DNA of 64,000 nucleotides. It comes from Calamus simplicifolius. Taxonomy: Eukaryota > Streptophyta > Magnoliopsida > Arecales > Arecaceae. The notes under the pieces are model-generated. The model did not search any database and was not told the origin of the DNA. It saw only the letters and a list, made by a program, of their open reading frames with translations. Shown one piece after another: positions 10,421-23,007 of this stretch. Every line of letters starts with the position of its first letter. The first letter of the stretch is position 1. The DNA lies in assembly GCA_900491605.1 (NCBI GenBank), contig UESW01004075.1, forward strand, positions 1,695,511 through 1,759,510. Reading direction: 5' to 3'. The position numbers and the translations under genes are program-made.

Positions 10421-13400
10421 ATTAAGTGTACCCTTGTCCTCAAGGGTAAATTGTGGGAACCTTAAGGCTATGTCATCATAATCCTCCTAGGTTGCTTCCT
10501 CTCTAGGTAGCCCTCTCCATTGCACCAATACTCTCCAGATCTTCCTTCTAATCCTCCCACGTGGCACCATTTTGTATTCAAGAATCGTTGCGGGCTGTAG
10601 TAGCATTCTACCATCCTCATCGAAGGAAGGCAATTCCTCTACAATCAAGCTAGGATCCCCAACTCGTCTCTTGAGGAGAGACACATGAAACACTGGATGA
10701 AGTCTGAGGTTGGTGGTAATTCCAGCCGATACGCAACATTTCCGACACGGGCAGCCACTTTAAATGGCCCATAGTACCTTTTCTCTAGCTTGTAGCTTTC
10801 CTTTCTCTTCATTGTCTTTTGGCCATAGGGTTGAAGCTTCAAGTACACAATGTCCCCGGGCTCAAACCCTTCTAGCCTTCTCCTTTTATCATAATATTTC
10901 TTCATGCTCGATTGGGCCTTCTTAAGCTCCCTCTTTGCCTTGGCTAGTATCTCGTCTCTAGTGATCAAGGCTTCCTCCACTTCCGTATGCTTAGCCGTAT
11001 CCCTCTCATAAGCCACCAAGGTAGGAGGCTTCCTTTCATACACCACTTCAAATGGGCTAAGTGTGATGGAAGAGTGGTATGTTCTATTATACCAATATTT
11101 GCCAATGACATGTAGTCCATCCACCTTGCTTGCTCATCATGGCAATAGCATCTCAAGTATTGTTTCAATGTACGGTTGACCACCTCTATTTGGCCATCGG
11201 TCTGCGGATGGTATGAAGAACTTGTCTTCATTTTGCTCCCTTGCAGTGCAAACACTTACTTCCAGAAGGAGCTCATGAACACCCGATCCCGGTCCGTAAC
11301 AATGGTTCTAGGGAAACCATGGAGCTTCACCACGTTGTCCACAAAGGCCTTAGCCGCACTCTTCATTGTAAATGGATGCTTAAGGGGTATGAAGTGAGCA
11401 TACTTACTTAAGCGATCCACGACCACCAAGATCACTTCGTACCCTTGACTTGCGGGCAAGCCCTCCACAAAATCCATGGACAAGTCTTCCCATATAGCTT
11501 CCGGAATGGGTAAGGTCTGCAAGAGACCCGTAGGGGCCTTCGTATCATGTTTGGCCTTTTGACATACGTCACATTTCGCCACCCACTTCTTCATACTTCT
11601 CTTTAGGCCCTCCCAATAGAAGAAATGCTTGATCCTCATATAGGTCCTAAGCCATCCCGAATGACCACCTTCTTTGCTATGGTGGAAGTGAGTGAGAATC
11701 TTCTTCCTCAGGTTTGGTACGTCGGGCACATAGACATGGGACTTGTAGTAGATAAGCTCATCACGCCATTTGAATCCGGTCACCCCATTACATGGATTCT
11801 CAAGCTTCTCTATGATCTCTTGAGACCTTGCATCCAACTTCACGGCCTCTCTAAGCTTGTCCCATATCCTCCATTCAGCTCCACTCAAGGCCATATGTTC
11901 AGCCTCATCTTCATACAAAGTCCACATCATTGGACTTCCCTCCTTCCTTGACAACGCATCAGCCACCTTATTCTCCTTGTCGGACTGATATATAATGTCA
12001 TACTCAAATCCCAGAAGCTTCACAAGAAACTTCTGTTGCTCTGGCGTCACGATCTTTTATTCTAGCAAGTGTCTTAATGCTTGTTGATCGGTCACTATAG
12101 TGAACTTTCTTCCCAAGAGGTAAGGTCTCCACACCTTCACCGCATGCACAACCGCCAACATTTCTCTTGCATAAGTGCTCCATGCTTTCTTCATTGGCCC
12201 TAAGGCCTTGGTGATATAAGCTATGGGCCTCCTTTCATGAGCTAGTACCGCCCCAATCCCTTCTCCACTTGCATCAGTATATACTTCAAATGGTTTCTTG
12301 AAGTCGGGCAAGGCCAAGACGGGTGTCTTGGTCATGGCTCTCTTCAAGTTCTCAAAAGCTCTCCTTCCATCTTTGGTCCACTCGAAGCCCTTCTTTTTTA
12401 GCATGGAGGTAAGTGTCTTGGCTATCAATCCATAGCCTTGCACGAACCTTCGATAGTAGCCCGTCAAACCAAGGAATCCTCATAGAGCCGACACATCCTT
12501 GGGTAAGGGCCAATCCACCATCGCTTTCACCTTCCGCTGGTCCACTTTTACTCCTTGGCCCGATATGATATGGCCAAGGTACTCCAGCTCTTCTTGCATA
12601 AAGGCGCATTTGGAAGCCTTGATGAAAAGTGGTGCTCCTTCAAGATCATCAATTCTCGCTCCAATTGCTCCAAGTGTACTTCCTCCACATTCTTCAAGTA
12701 CACCAAGATGTCATCGAAGAATACTAATACAAACTTTCTCAAGAATGGATTAATATGGAATTCATAGCCGCTTGAAAAGTTGAGGGGGCATTGCACAGCC
12801 CAAAAGGCATCACTAGGTACTCATAGTGGCCGGAATGAGTCCTAAATGCCGTCTTGTGGGTATCTTCCTCTTTCATCCAGATTTGATGGTATCTGGCCCT
12901 TAAATCCAGCATGGTGAACACATGAGCCCCATGCAACTCATCAAGCATCTCGTCCAATGTTGATATGGGAAATCTATCCCTCAATGTTGCCTCATTCAAT
13001 GCTCGGTAGTCGGTGCAAAAACGCCAACTTCCATCCTTCTTCCTCACAAGCAACACCGATGATGAAAAGGGACTAGTGCTTGGTCGAATCAAGCCACTAG
13101 CCAACATCTCCTCCACTTGTCTTTCGATCTCACCCTTTTGAAAGTGAGCATACCGGTATGGTGGTACATTCACCGGTTTGCTCGCATCTTTCAGCACAAT
13201 GCGATGATCAAATTTTCTACTTGGTGGTAATGAAGTAGGTACCTCCAATACTTCCTTGTGTCTTTCTAAAACCGTTTTCACACCTTGGGGCAGCTCCTCA
13301 TTTTCATCACTATACTTCTCTTCTTGCCCTTCATCTCCTCGGTTTTGGCCCATCACTATGGCGAAGCAATGAGCCCCACCCTTGCATAGTTTTTCAAACA

Positions 13401-13940
13401 TATTGGCCTCGTAAGGCCTTGGCTCTTTTGATGCTAGAGCTGTCCACGTCCTCTTCTTCCCTCCAAGCTTGAACTCCATAGTCATCTTCTCATAGTCGGT
13501 GACGACCTTGCCAATGCCTCTTAGCCATGCATTGCCCAAGACAACATCTAGCCCCACCAATGAGAGTACGTAAGATCAGCCGCTATACGGACGCCTTGGA
13601 CATTCATCTTCATGGTTCGCACTACCATCTCGTACCTTAGCTTTTCCCCGTTTGCCACCTTCACATCGAATGGCTCTACTTCTTCCCCATGCAATCCCAC
13701 CTTAGAAAGGATGCGGAAATTGATGAAGTTGTGGGTAGACCCACTATCCACCAATAATGTCATTTCATGCTTGCCAACCCAAACCATAAGTCGCATGGTT
13801 GAGGGCTTTTGTACGCCGGATATGGCATTGAGGCTCAACTCGGCTTCCTCACTTTCCTCATCGCTAGAGGACTCCTCATGCCCGTGCTCTTCCTCACTTG
13901 TCTCCCCCAATTGCTCCTCCTCTATCCCGATCATACACAT
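10421..13940 (-). pseudogene. Element B pol (protease, RT, RNase H, integrase, chromodomain), broken
   Basis: Reading leftward: protease with LLVDSGSTHNF (about 13760); RT with LVFFDDILVY (about 12710) after WRFCTDYRALN (about 13010); RNase H with EVYTDASGEGIGAVL (about 12270); integrase with an HHCC-like zinc region (about 11570-11700) and the WYNRTYHSSITLSPFEVVY region (about 11050); chromodomain (10487-10620) with WRVLVQWRGLPREEATWEDY split over frames. Frame is broken near 13555, 12780, 11250 and 10690. Stops include TGA at 12480-12482 and TAA at 12057-12059, where element C has CGA and CAA. The product would have been the replication polyprotein; it cannot be made from this copy. Confidence 0.9.
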
Positions 13941-15298
13941 GACCTTGGCTTTCTTGCATTGGTGATCACGGCTCTACTTTTCACCACATTTGAAGCATAA
14001 GCCCTTCTTTATGTACTCATCAAGCTCCTCACGACTAAGCTTCTTGACTTCCTTCCCTTTACTCCTTGAATCTACCGTAGTCCCCTTCTTTCCTTTCCAA
14101 GACCCCGTGGAATACAAGGGTTTATAAACCTTGTTAGCCACTTGGTCTTGACGTATCTTTTCTCGAAGTGATGACTTTCTTCAAGGATTTCAGTCATCCT
14201 CATTGCTTCTTGTAGCCTAGTGGGCTACTTCAACTTGAGCTCTTTGGCAATCCATGGTTTTAGACCATCCACGAAAGTGCCGATAAGTGCCTCCTCAGAC
14301 CAACCCCTCACCAAGGTTTGGAGTTGTCGAAATTCCTCCACATACGCATGCACCTTGCCATCTTGCTTGAGCTTAGCTAGCTGGCCATGATGGTTGATAA
14401 TGGGCGAAGGCCCAAATTGCATAAGCAGCTCCCTCTCGAATGTCGTCCACCCGAGCCTTCTTCCTTCCTTCTCATATTGGGCCCGTATCCATCTCCACCA
14501 TTTGCTTGCCTTCCCATCAAGGAAGAAACATGCTGTGGCCACTCTCTCTGTCCTTCGTACTTCATATATATGAAAATAGTGGTCCGCCTTATCGAGCCAC
14601 TCATGAGGGTCACCACCATTGAACTTAGGGAAGTCAATTTTTGGTCTCCTTAGTCTTCGGTTGTTAAACCAATTTCCATCATCATCTTCATAGGCACCTC
14701 CACGGTAATGTGGCCTTCTAGGTCCTCGGTGGTTAAACCAATTTCCTTCATCTTCATCATGATAGTGGTGGTCTCTTCTCTGTCTCTCATGTATTCTAGC
14801 ATCTTCATGGATCCGGCCATAGGGTATTTCTTCCTCATACCGACTCCCACCGAATATTTCCTCCGTCCTTGCATGGTTATCAACATCATGGTCAGACTCC
14901 TCCTCTCGCAGCCACCTTTCCACTACCTCGTGCTCATTCTCCATACGCCCGCCCAATCTAAGAGGTTGCCTTGGTCTAGGCTCTCCCCTTGTGGATTTAG
15001 AAAAGTGAGTTTCCCTTCCATCAATGAGTTGCTCCTCTTCCACCCTTGGGGTTTGTCTGCGGTTGGCCCCATTCGCTCCTCCTCCAAGTCTTGCCAATAT
15101 TGCTTGCAAGTCTCGTCTCATGCCTTCCACCGCCTTCATATTCTCCTCCGTAGCATTAGTGACGGAAGTGATGGCTCCTTGCATGTGAGTCATGTTGGTG
15201 GTAGTCTCCGCCATCTGCTCCTTCATCCAAAGAGTGGATGACTCCAAAGCTTCAAAGCGGTCTCAGTTGGATGGAAAAGTACTTGATCTGGCCTCCAT
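13941..15298 (-). pseudogene. Element B gag, broken
   Basis: The start is the ATG at 15298, aligned with the one at 18121 in element C. A TGA falls near codon 12 where C has CAA; the frame is then open 15247-14225 (340 codons): an N-terminal helical part, an acidic and arginine-rich middle, and the capsid-like core DFPKFNGGDPHEWLDKA with CFFLDGKASKWWRWI. A CAG-to-TAG change ends that frame, a one-base loss near 14150 shifts it, and TGG-to-TAG interrupts the zinc-knuckle region near 13976. Confidence 0.85.
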
Positions 15299-15567
15299 TG
15301 GAATATGGGCTGCAACAACAAGTCCAACCTTGGGTTCTCTCCAAAATTAAGATCGAACCCCCTCCCACGAAGAACTTTGCACGGACAACTTTGGACCTTG
15401 GGTTCTCTCCAGAAGAAGATCGAACCCCTACCTCAAATAATAACTCCAACAAGAACAAACAACTTCTAACTATAACAATCTCAACGAAGAGAATCAAAGT
15501 AAGGTTTGCTCATGATTACCCCGCTTGAAGCGTAGAGATCTTCAAGCAACTCATCTAAATGAAAGCA

Positions 15568-15573
15568 CCAATT
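15568..15573 (-). other. Element B primer binding site (3' end)
   Basis: On the minus strand the 5' LTR is followed by AATTGGTGCTTTCAT; TGG (15570-15568) can pair with a tRNA CCA end. The same sequence follows the 5' LTR of element C (17849-17866). The tRNA was not identified. Confidence 0.6.
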
Positions 15574-16599
15574 TGTTAGGGTCCTCGATTAAGGACTCCA
15601 AAACATTCACCAACTCCTCCGCACGATCCGCTCCAACACCATAATCAATCCTCCCGAACCGTTTCCAGTAACACACGAGCGTGGTAATTAGGATCTAACA
15701 CACAAGAAATGACGAATGCCTCACTGTTATTACGAAGAACATGGTCTCAGGATTATTAGTCCTTCGAACCACTAGAACACAAGAACACTCGTACAATGGT
15801 TATTAGCCCAAGCACGCCCCAAACTTAAGAGGTTATCAGCCCCCAAGTTTAGTGGCATAAACGTGCCTATGCCTGGCCAACATTCATAAGCTTACAAAAC
15901 ACAACTCTTCCCCTTCCCTATTGCTCCTGAGGAGTGCTTTTATAGGCATCCTCAGGAGTTTCCAAAATTCTACCAACCCAATCAAATCAAATCTAGATCA
16001 AATCTTTAAGATTCTAAGGAAACAATTCGAAACAATTCCTAGAATCAAGGATATTTGATGATACATGCCTAAAACAACTTAACTGAAAAGAAAACCAATC
16101 TTCTAGAGTTTAGGAGAAACATCCTAAATCTAGAAGATATGATTTATTCAATCACTCTCCACAAGGAAATCAATCTCTGAAGATATCTCCATAATGTACT
16201 TGATCTTGCCGCCGTCCACCGCCCTACACGGTGGCGCCGCCGCTATACTCCTCCATGGGTGGTGATGCTCCTCCGACTCTCCAGGCCATGCTCGTTATAT
16301 CCCGCTCGATCACTGCTAAGACTGGTGGTGCTCCGTCTCCAGAGGTGGCTGCTGTGGGTAGCCACTCTTGATCATCTGCTACTGGTTGGCTAGGCTGGTG
16401 GCCAAAGTCTTGCTGTGGCACTTTATCAAGGCAAGTCTGGGTGCTAGCCCTGGGCTTGCCATGACATGGCTGTGGTGCTTCGGCCGTGTGCGTTGTGGGC
16501 ATGTCAGGGGCGCCCATAAGTGTCACTGGGGCCGCATCTCGTAACTTATCCTCCCCGTCATGGCCGTGTAGGCCATGATCTTCGCTTGGGATCCTTTCA
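15574..16599 (-). repeat. Element B 5' LTR
   Basis: 1026 bp, TG...CA ended on the minus strand, homologous to 9147-10409 and to both C LTRs. It ends next to the TGCAG target duplication (16600-16604). Its U3 contains the same 376-bp open frame (16599-16224) found after the pol of element C. Confidence 0.93.
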
Positions 16600-16812
16600 T
16601 GCAGACCCCCTCGCCATCCTAGGGAGGCCGAGCCGGCTCCCCAAGGAGTCCACGGCAAGTGTCTCCCTAGATCCCGACGGGCCCGATCTCTCTCACCGGT
16701 ATTTTCTCGCCATGATTCGATACCATCTTAGTACCCTCCTCGTCCAGTCCCTTCTGCTCTCTCGGATAGGGAGATCCATCGCCAGCTTCAGGAAATATGT
16801 CAAGAGCTAGAC
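16600..16812 (+). pseudogene. Element A gag fragment between B and C
   Basis: The 213 bp between the nested elements belong to the gag region of element A. They begin with the TGCAG duplication of B and end with the TAGAC duplication of C, and resume A after 9146. The coding frame is proline- and arginine-rich with no recognisable domain and is not open throughout. The fragment also forms the centre of the large inverted repeat made by B and C. Confidence 0.75.
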
Positions 16813-17845
16813 TGAAAGGATCCCAAGCAAAGACCATGGCCTACACGGCCACGATGGGGAGGATAAGTTACGAGATGCGGCCCCAGTGACACTTATGGGC
16901 GCCCCTGCCATGCTCACAGCGCGCACAGCCGAAGCACCACAGCCATGCCATGGCAAGCCCAGGGTCAGCACCCAGACTTGCCTTGACAAAGTGTCACAGC
17001 AAGACTTTGGCCACCAGCCTAGCTAACCAGTAGCAGATGATCAAGAGTGGCTACCCACAGCAGCCATCTCCGGTGACGGAGCACCACCAGTCTTAGCGAT
17101 GACCGAGCGGGATGTAACGAGCATGGCCTGGGGAGTCGGAGGAGCATCACCACCCATGGAGGAGAATAGCAGTGGCGCTACAGTGTAGAGCGGCGGACGG
17201 TGGCGAGATCAAGTGCATTATGGAGATATCTTCAGAGATTGATTTCCTTGTAGGAAGTGATTGAATAAATCATATCTTCTAGATTTATGATGTTTCTCCT
17301 AAACTCTAGAAGATTAGTTTTCTTTTCAGTTAAGTTGTTTTAGGCATGTATCGTCAAATCTCCTTGATTCTAGGAATTGTTTTGAATTGTTTTCTTAGAA
17401 TCTTGAAGATTTAATCTAGATTTGATTTGATTGGGTTGGTAGGATTTTGGAAGCTCCTGAGGATGCCTATATAAGCACTCCTCAGGAGCAATAGGGAAGG
17501 GGGAGAGTTGTTTTGTAAGCTTAGAGAGCTTATGAATGTTGGCCAGGCATAGGCATGTTTATGCCAGTAAACTTGGGGGCTGATAACCTCTTAAGTTTGG
17601 GGCATGCTTAGGCTAATAACCCTTGTACGAGTGTTCTTATTTTCTAGTGGTTCGAAGGACTAATAATCCTGAGACCACATTCTTCGTAATAACAGTGAGG
17701 CATTCGTCATTTCTTGTGTGTTAGATCCTAATTACCATGCTCGTGTGTTACTGGAAATGGTTCAGGAGTATCGATTGTGGTGTTGGAGCGGATCGTGCGG
17801 AGGAGTTGGTGAATGTTTTGGAGTCCTTGACCGGGGACCCTAACA
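16813..17845 (+). repeat. Element C 5' LTR
   Basis: 1033 bp, starting directly after TAGAC. Its U3 keeps the 376-bp LTR open-frame block (16813-17188, with one TAA inside) and the TATA region at 17453-17489. It ends CCCTAACA before the primer site. Confidence 0.94.
17453..17489 (+). promoter_or_regulatory. LTR TATA box inside an 11-bp inverted repeat
   Basis: TATATAA (17468-17474) lies in the 15-nt loop between GCTCCTGAGGA (17453-17463) and its exact inverse TCCTCAGGAGC (17479-17489). The TATA box is the likely core promoter of the element. The same arrangement is present in the C 3' LTR (TATA 23663-23669) and in the B LTRs. Confidence 0.75.
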
Positions 17846-17848
17846 AAT

Positions 17849-17866
17849 TGGTGCTTTCATTGAGAT
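17849..17866 (+). other. Element C primer binding site
   Basis: Three bases after the LTR lies TGGTGCTTTCATTGAGA. The position and TGG start fit a tRNA-primed site; the tRNA is not assigned. Confidence 0.6.
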
Positions 17867-18120
17867 GAGTTGCTTGAAGATCTCTACGCTTCAAGCGGGT
17901 TAATCACGAGCAAAACTTACTTTGATTCTCTTCGTTGAGATTGTTATAGTTAGAAGTTGTTTGTTCTTGTTGGAGTTATTATTTGAGGTGGGGGTTCGAT
18001 CTTCTTCTGGAGAGAACCCAAGGTCGGAAGTTGTCCATGCAAAGTTCTTCGTGGGAGGGGGTTCGATCTTCATATTGGAGAGAACCCAGGGTTGGACTTG
18101 TTGTTGCAGCCCATATTCCA

Positions 18121-19629
18121 ATGGAGGCCGAATCAAGTACTTTTCCATCCAACCAAGACCGCTTTGAAGCTTTGGAGTCATCCACTCTTTGGATGAAGGA
18201 ACATATGACGGAGACTACCACCAACATGACTCACATGCAAGGAGCCATCACTTCCGTCACTAATGCTACGGAGGAGAACATGAAGGCGGTGGAAGGCATG
18301 AGACGAGACTTGCAAACATTATTAGCAAGACTTGGAGGAGGAGCGAATGGGGCCAACCGCGAACAAACCCCAAGGGTGGAAGAGGAGCAACTCGTTGATG
18401 GGTGGGAAACTCACATTTCTAAGTCCACAAGGGGAGAGCCTAGACCAAGGCAACCTCTTAGATTGGGCGGGCATGTGGAGAATGAGCACGAGGTAGTGGA
18501 AAGGTGGCTGCGAGTGGAGGAGTCTGACCGTGATGTTGATAACCATGCAAGGACGAAGGAAAGATTCGGTGGGAGTCGGTATGGGGAAGAAATGCCCTAT
18601 GGCCGGATCCATAAAGATGCTAGAAGATATGAGAGATCGAGAAGAGACCACCACTATCATGATGAAGATGAAGGAAATCGGTTTAACCATCGAGGACCTA
18701 GAAGGCCACATTACCATGGAGGTGACTGTGAAGATGATGATGAAAATCGGTTTAACAACCGAAGACCAAGGAGATCAAAAATTGACTTCCCTAAGTTCAA
18801 TGGTGGTGACCCTCATGAGTGGCTCGATAAGGTGGGCCACTATTTTCATATATATGAAGTACCAAGGATAGAGAGAGTGGCCACAACATGTTTCTTCCTT
18901 GATGGAAAGGCAAGCAAATGGTGGAGATGGATACGGGCCCAATATGAGAAGGAAGGAAGAAGGCTCGGGTGGATGGCATTCGAGAGGGAGCCGCTTATGC
19001 AATTTGGGCCTTCTCCCATTATCAACCATCATGGCCAGCTAGCTAAGCTCAAGCAAGATGGCAAGGTGCATGCGTATGTGGAGGAATTTCGATAACTCCA
19101 AACATTGGTGAGGGGTTGGTTTGAGGAGGCACTTATCGGCACTTTCGTGGATGGTCTAAAACCATGGATTGCCAAGGAGCTCAAGTTGAAGCAGCCCACT
19201 AGGCTGCAAGAAGCAATGAGGATGGCTGAAATCCTTGAAGAAAGTCATCACTTCGAGAAAAGACACGTCAAGGACCAAGTGGCTAACAAGGTTTATAAAC
19301 CCTTGTATTCCACGGGGTCTTGGAAAGGAAAGGAGGGGACTATGGTAGATTCAAGGAGCAAAGGGAAGGAAGTCAAGAAGCTTAGTTGTAAGGAGCTTGA
19401 TGAGTACATAAAGAAGGGCTTATGCTTTAAATGTGGTGAAAAGTGGAGCCGTGATCACCAATGCAAGAAAGCCAAGGTCATGTGTATGATCGGGATAGAG
19501 GAGGAGCAATTGGGGGAGACAAGTGAGGAAGAGCACGGGCATGAGGAGTCCTCTAGCGATGAGGAAAGTGAGGAAGCCGAGTTGAGCCTCAATGCCATGT
19601 CCGGCGTACAAAAGCCCTCAACCATGTGA
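18121..19629 (+). pseudogene. Element C gag, with zinc knuckle
   Basis: Gag forms the virus-like particle and packages RNA. I chose the ATG at 18121 because element B has an ATG at the same place. The frame is open to a TAA at 19093-19095 (CAA in B) and resumes to a TGA at 19627-19629 (CGA in B). Seen in order: a threonine- and glutamate-rich N-terminal helix, an arginine/histidine/aspartate-rich middle with two repeats of a NRFNxRxPRRP type, the capsid core DFPKFNGGDPHEWLDK with FFLDGKASKWWRWI, and the zinc knuckle CFKCGEKWSRDHQC (19423-19464). An acidic serine-rich linker leads to the protease. Confidence 0.9.
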
Positions 19630-22600
19630 CTTATGGCTTGGGTTGGCAAGCATGAAATGACATTATTGGTGGATAGTGGGTCTACCCACAACTTCATCAA
19701 TTGTCACGTCCTTTCTAAGGTGGGATTGCATGGGAAAGAAGTAGAGCCATTCGATGTGAAGGTGGCAAACGGAAAAAGCTAAGGTGCGAGATGGTAGTGC
19801 GAACCGTGAAGATGAATGTCCAAGGTGTCCGTATAGCGGCTGATCTTCATGTACTCTCATTGGTGGGGCTAGATGTTGTCTTGGGCAATGCATGGCTAAG
19901 AGGCATTGGCAAGGTCGTTATCGACTATGAGAAGATGACTATGGAGTTCAAGCTTGGAGGGAAGAAGAGGACATGGACAGCTCTAGCATCAAAAGAGCCA
20001 AGGCCTTGCGAGGCCAATATGTTTGAAAAACTATGCAAGGGTGGGGCTCATTGCTTCGCCATAGTGATGGGCCAAAAACGAGGAGATGAAGGGCAAGAAG
20101 AAAAGTATAGTGATGAAAATGAGGAGCTGCCCCAAGGTGTGAAGACGGTTTTAGAAAGACACAAGGAAGTATTGGAGGTACCTACTTCATTACGACCAAG
20201 TAGGGAATTTGATCATTGCATTGTGCTGAAAGATGCGAGCAAACCAGTGAAAGTGCCACCATACCGGTATGCTCACTTTCAAAAGGGTGAGATCGAAAGA
20301 CAAGTGGAGGAGATGTTGGCTAGTGGCTTGATTCGACCAAGCACTAGTCCCTTTTCATCATCGGTGTTGCTTGTGAGGAAGAAGGATGAAAGTTGGCGTT
20401 TTTGCACCGACTACCGAGCATTGAATGAGGCAACAGTGAGGGATAGATTTTCCATACCAACAGTGGACGAGATGCTTGATGAGTTGCATGGGGCTCATAT
20501 GCTCACCAAGCTGGATTTAAGGGCCGGATACCATCAAATCAGGATGAAAGAGGAAGATACCCACAAGACAGCATTTAGGACTCATTCCGGCCACTATGAG
20601 TACCTAGTGATACCTTTTGGGCTGTGCAATGCCCCCTCAACTTTCCAAGCAGCTATGAATGCCATATTTAAGATATTCTTGAGGAAGTTTGTATTAGTAT
20701 TCTTCGATGACATCTTGGTGTACTCGAAGAATGTGGAGGAATACTTGGAGCAATTGGAGTGAGTATTGATGATCTTGAAGGAGCACCACTTCTTCATCAA
20801 GGCTTCCAAATGCGCCTTTATGCAAGAAGAGCTGGAGTACCTTGGCCACATCATATCGGGCCAAGGAGTAAAAGTGGACCAACGGAAGGTGGAAGCTATG
20901 GTGGATTGGCCCTTACCCAAGGATGTGTCGGCTCTACGAGGATTCCTTGGTTTGATGGGTTACTATTGAAGGTTCGTGCAAGGCTATGGATTGATAGCCA
21001 AGCCACTTACCTCCATGCTAAAAAAGGAGGGCTTCGAGTGGACCGAAGATGGAAGGAGAGCTTTTGAGAACTTGAAGAGAGCCATGACCAAGACACCCGT
21101 CTTGGCCTTGCCCGACTTCAAGAAACCATTTGAAGTATATACTGATGCAAGTGGAGAAGGGATTGGGGCGGTACTAGCTCAAGAAAGGAGGCCCATAGCT
21201 TATATCTCCAAGGCCTTAGGGCCAATGAAGAAAGCATGGAGCACTTATGCAAGAGAAATATTGGCGGTTGCGCATGCGGTGAAGGTGTGGAGACCTGACC
21301 TCTTGGGAAGAAAGTTCACTATAGTGACCGATCAACAAGCATTAAGATACTTGCTAGAACAAAAGATCGTGACGCCAGAGCAACAGAAGTTTCTTGTGAA
21401 GCTTCTGGGATTCGAGTATGACATTATATATCAGCCCGGCAAGGAGAATAAGGTGGCTGATGCGTTGTCAAGGAAGGAGGGAAGTCCAATGATATGGACT
21501 TTGTATGAAGATGAGGCTGAACATATGGCCTTGAGTGGAGCTGAATGGAGGATATGGGACAAGCTTAGAGAGGCCGTGGAGTTGGATGCAAGGTCTCAAG
21601 AGATCATAGAGAAGCTTGAGAGTCCATGTAATGGGGTGATCGGATTCAAATGGCGTGATGGGCTTATCTACTACAAGTCCTATGTCTATGTGCCCGACGT
21701 ACCAAACCTGAGGAAGGAGATTCTCACTCACTTCCACCATAGCAAAGAAGGTGGTCATTCGGGATGGCTTAGGACCTATATGAGGATCAAGCATTTCTTC
21801 TATTGGGAGGGCCTAAAGAGAAGTGTGAAGAAGTGGGTGGCGGAATGTGACGTATGTCAAAAGGCCAAACATGATACGAAGGCTCCTACGGGTCTCTTGC
21901 AGCCCTTACCCATACCGGAAGCTATATGGGAAGACTTGTCCATGGATTTTGTGGAGGGCTTGCCCGTAAGTCAAGGGTACGAAGTGATCTTGGTGGTCGT
22001 GGATCACTTAAGTATGCTCACTTCATACCCCTTAAGCATCCATTTACAATGAAGAGTGTGGCTAAGGCCTTTGTGGACAACGTGGTGAAGCTCCATGGTT
22101 TCCCTAGAACCATTGTTACGGACCGGGATCGGATGTTCATGAGCTCCTTTTGGAAGGAAGTGTTTGCACTGCAAGGGAGCAAAATGAAGACAAGTTCTTC
22201 ATACCATCCGCAGACCGATGGCCAAACAGAGGTGGTCAACCGTACGTTGGAACAATACTTGAGATGCTATTGCCATGATGAGCAAGCAAGGTGGATGGAC
22301 TACATGTCATGGGCGGAATATTGGTATAATAGAACATACCACTCTTCCATCACACTTAGCCCATTTGAAGTGGTGTATGGAAGGAAGCCTCCTACCTTGG
22401 TGGCTTATGAGAGGGGTACGGCTAAGAATGCAGAAGTGGAGGAAGCCTTGATCACTAGAGATGAGATACTAGCCAAGGCAAAGAGGGAGCTTAAGAAGGT
22501 CCAATCGAGCATGAAGAAATATTATGATAAAATGAGAAGGCTAGAAGGGTTTGAGCCCGGGGACTTTGTGTACTTGAAGCTTCAACCCTATGGCCAAAAG

Positions 22601-23007
22601 ACAATGAAGAGAAAGGCAAGCTACAAGCTAGAGAAAAGGTACTATGGGCCATTTAAAGTGGCTGCCCGTGTCGGAGAAGTTGCGTATCGGCTGGAATTAC
22701 CACCAACCTCAAGACTTCATCCAGTGTTTCATATGTCTCTCCTCAAGAGATGAGTTGGGGATCCTAGCTTGATTGTAGAGGAATTGCCATCCTTCGATGA
22801 GTAAGGTAGAATGCTACTACAGCCCGCAACGATTCTTGAATACAAAATGGTACCACGTGGGAGGATTAGAAGGAAGATCTGGAGAGTATTGGTGCAATGG
22901 AGAGGGCTACCTAGAGAGGAAGCAACCTGGGAGGATTATGATGACATAGCCTTAAGGTTCCCACAATTTACCCTTGAGGACAAGGGTACACTTAATGGAA
23001 GGGGGAA
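19630..23007 (+). pseudogene. Element C pol (protease, RT, RNase H, integrase, chromodomain), broken
   Basis: Protease LLVDSGSTHNF near 19665. A small deletion near 19778 breaks the frame; RT then runs 19791-20762 with WRFCTDYRALN and the active-site FFDD near 20703. TGA at 20760 and 20967 replace CGA of element B. RNase H and the first half of integrase are at 20976-22052 (EVYTDASGEGIGAVL; HHCC zinc region about 21735-21860). A 4-bp loss within an AAGT repeat near 22004 shifts to 21926-22753, with the rest of the integrase core and the RLEGFEPGDFVYLKLQPYG region. TGA at 22751 and TAA at 22802 precede the chromodomain (22811-22975; WRVLVQWRGLPREEATWEDY). The frame does not stop at the polypurine tract but continues into the LTR. 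Confidence 0.9.
22997..23007 (+). other. Element C polypurine tract
   Basis: GGAAGGGGGAA immediately before the 3' LTR. It lies inside the open frame that joins the chromodomain to the LTR-encoded tail. Confidence 0.8.

Larger units (their letters stand above)
9147..16599 (-). mobile_element. Element B: chromovirus-type Ty3/gypsy retrotransposon, minus strand
   Basis: LTRs at 15574-16599 (5' of the element) and 9147-10409 (3') start TGAAAGGATCC and end CTAACA when read on the minus strand. The flanking 5-bp duplication is TGCAG (9142-9146 and 16600-16604). The internal region encodes gag, protease, RT, RNase H, integrase and a chromodomain. The gag core (DFPKFNGGDPHEWLDKA) suggests the Reina side of the chromoviruses, tentatively. 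It sits inside the gag of element A. Element C at 16813-24042 is a separate insertion of the same family in the opposite orientation. Confidence 0.95.
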
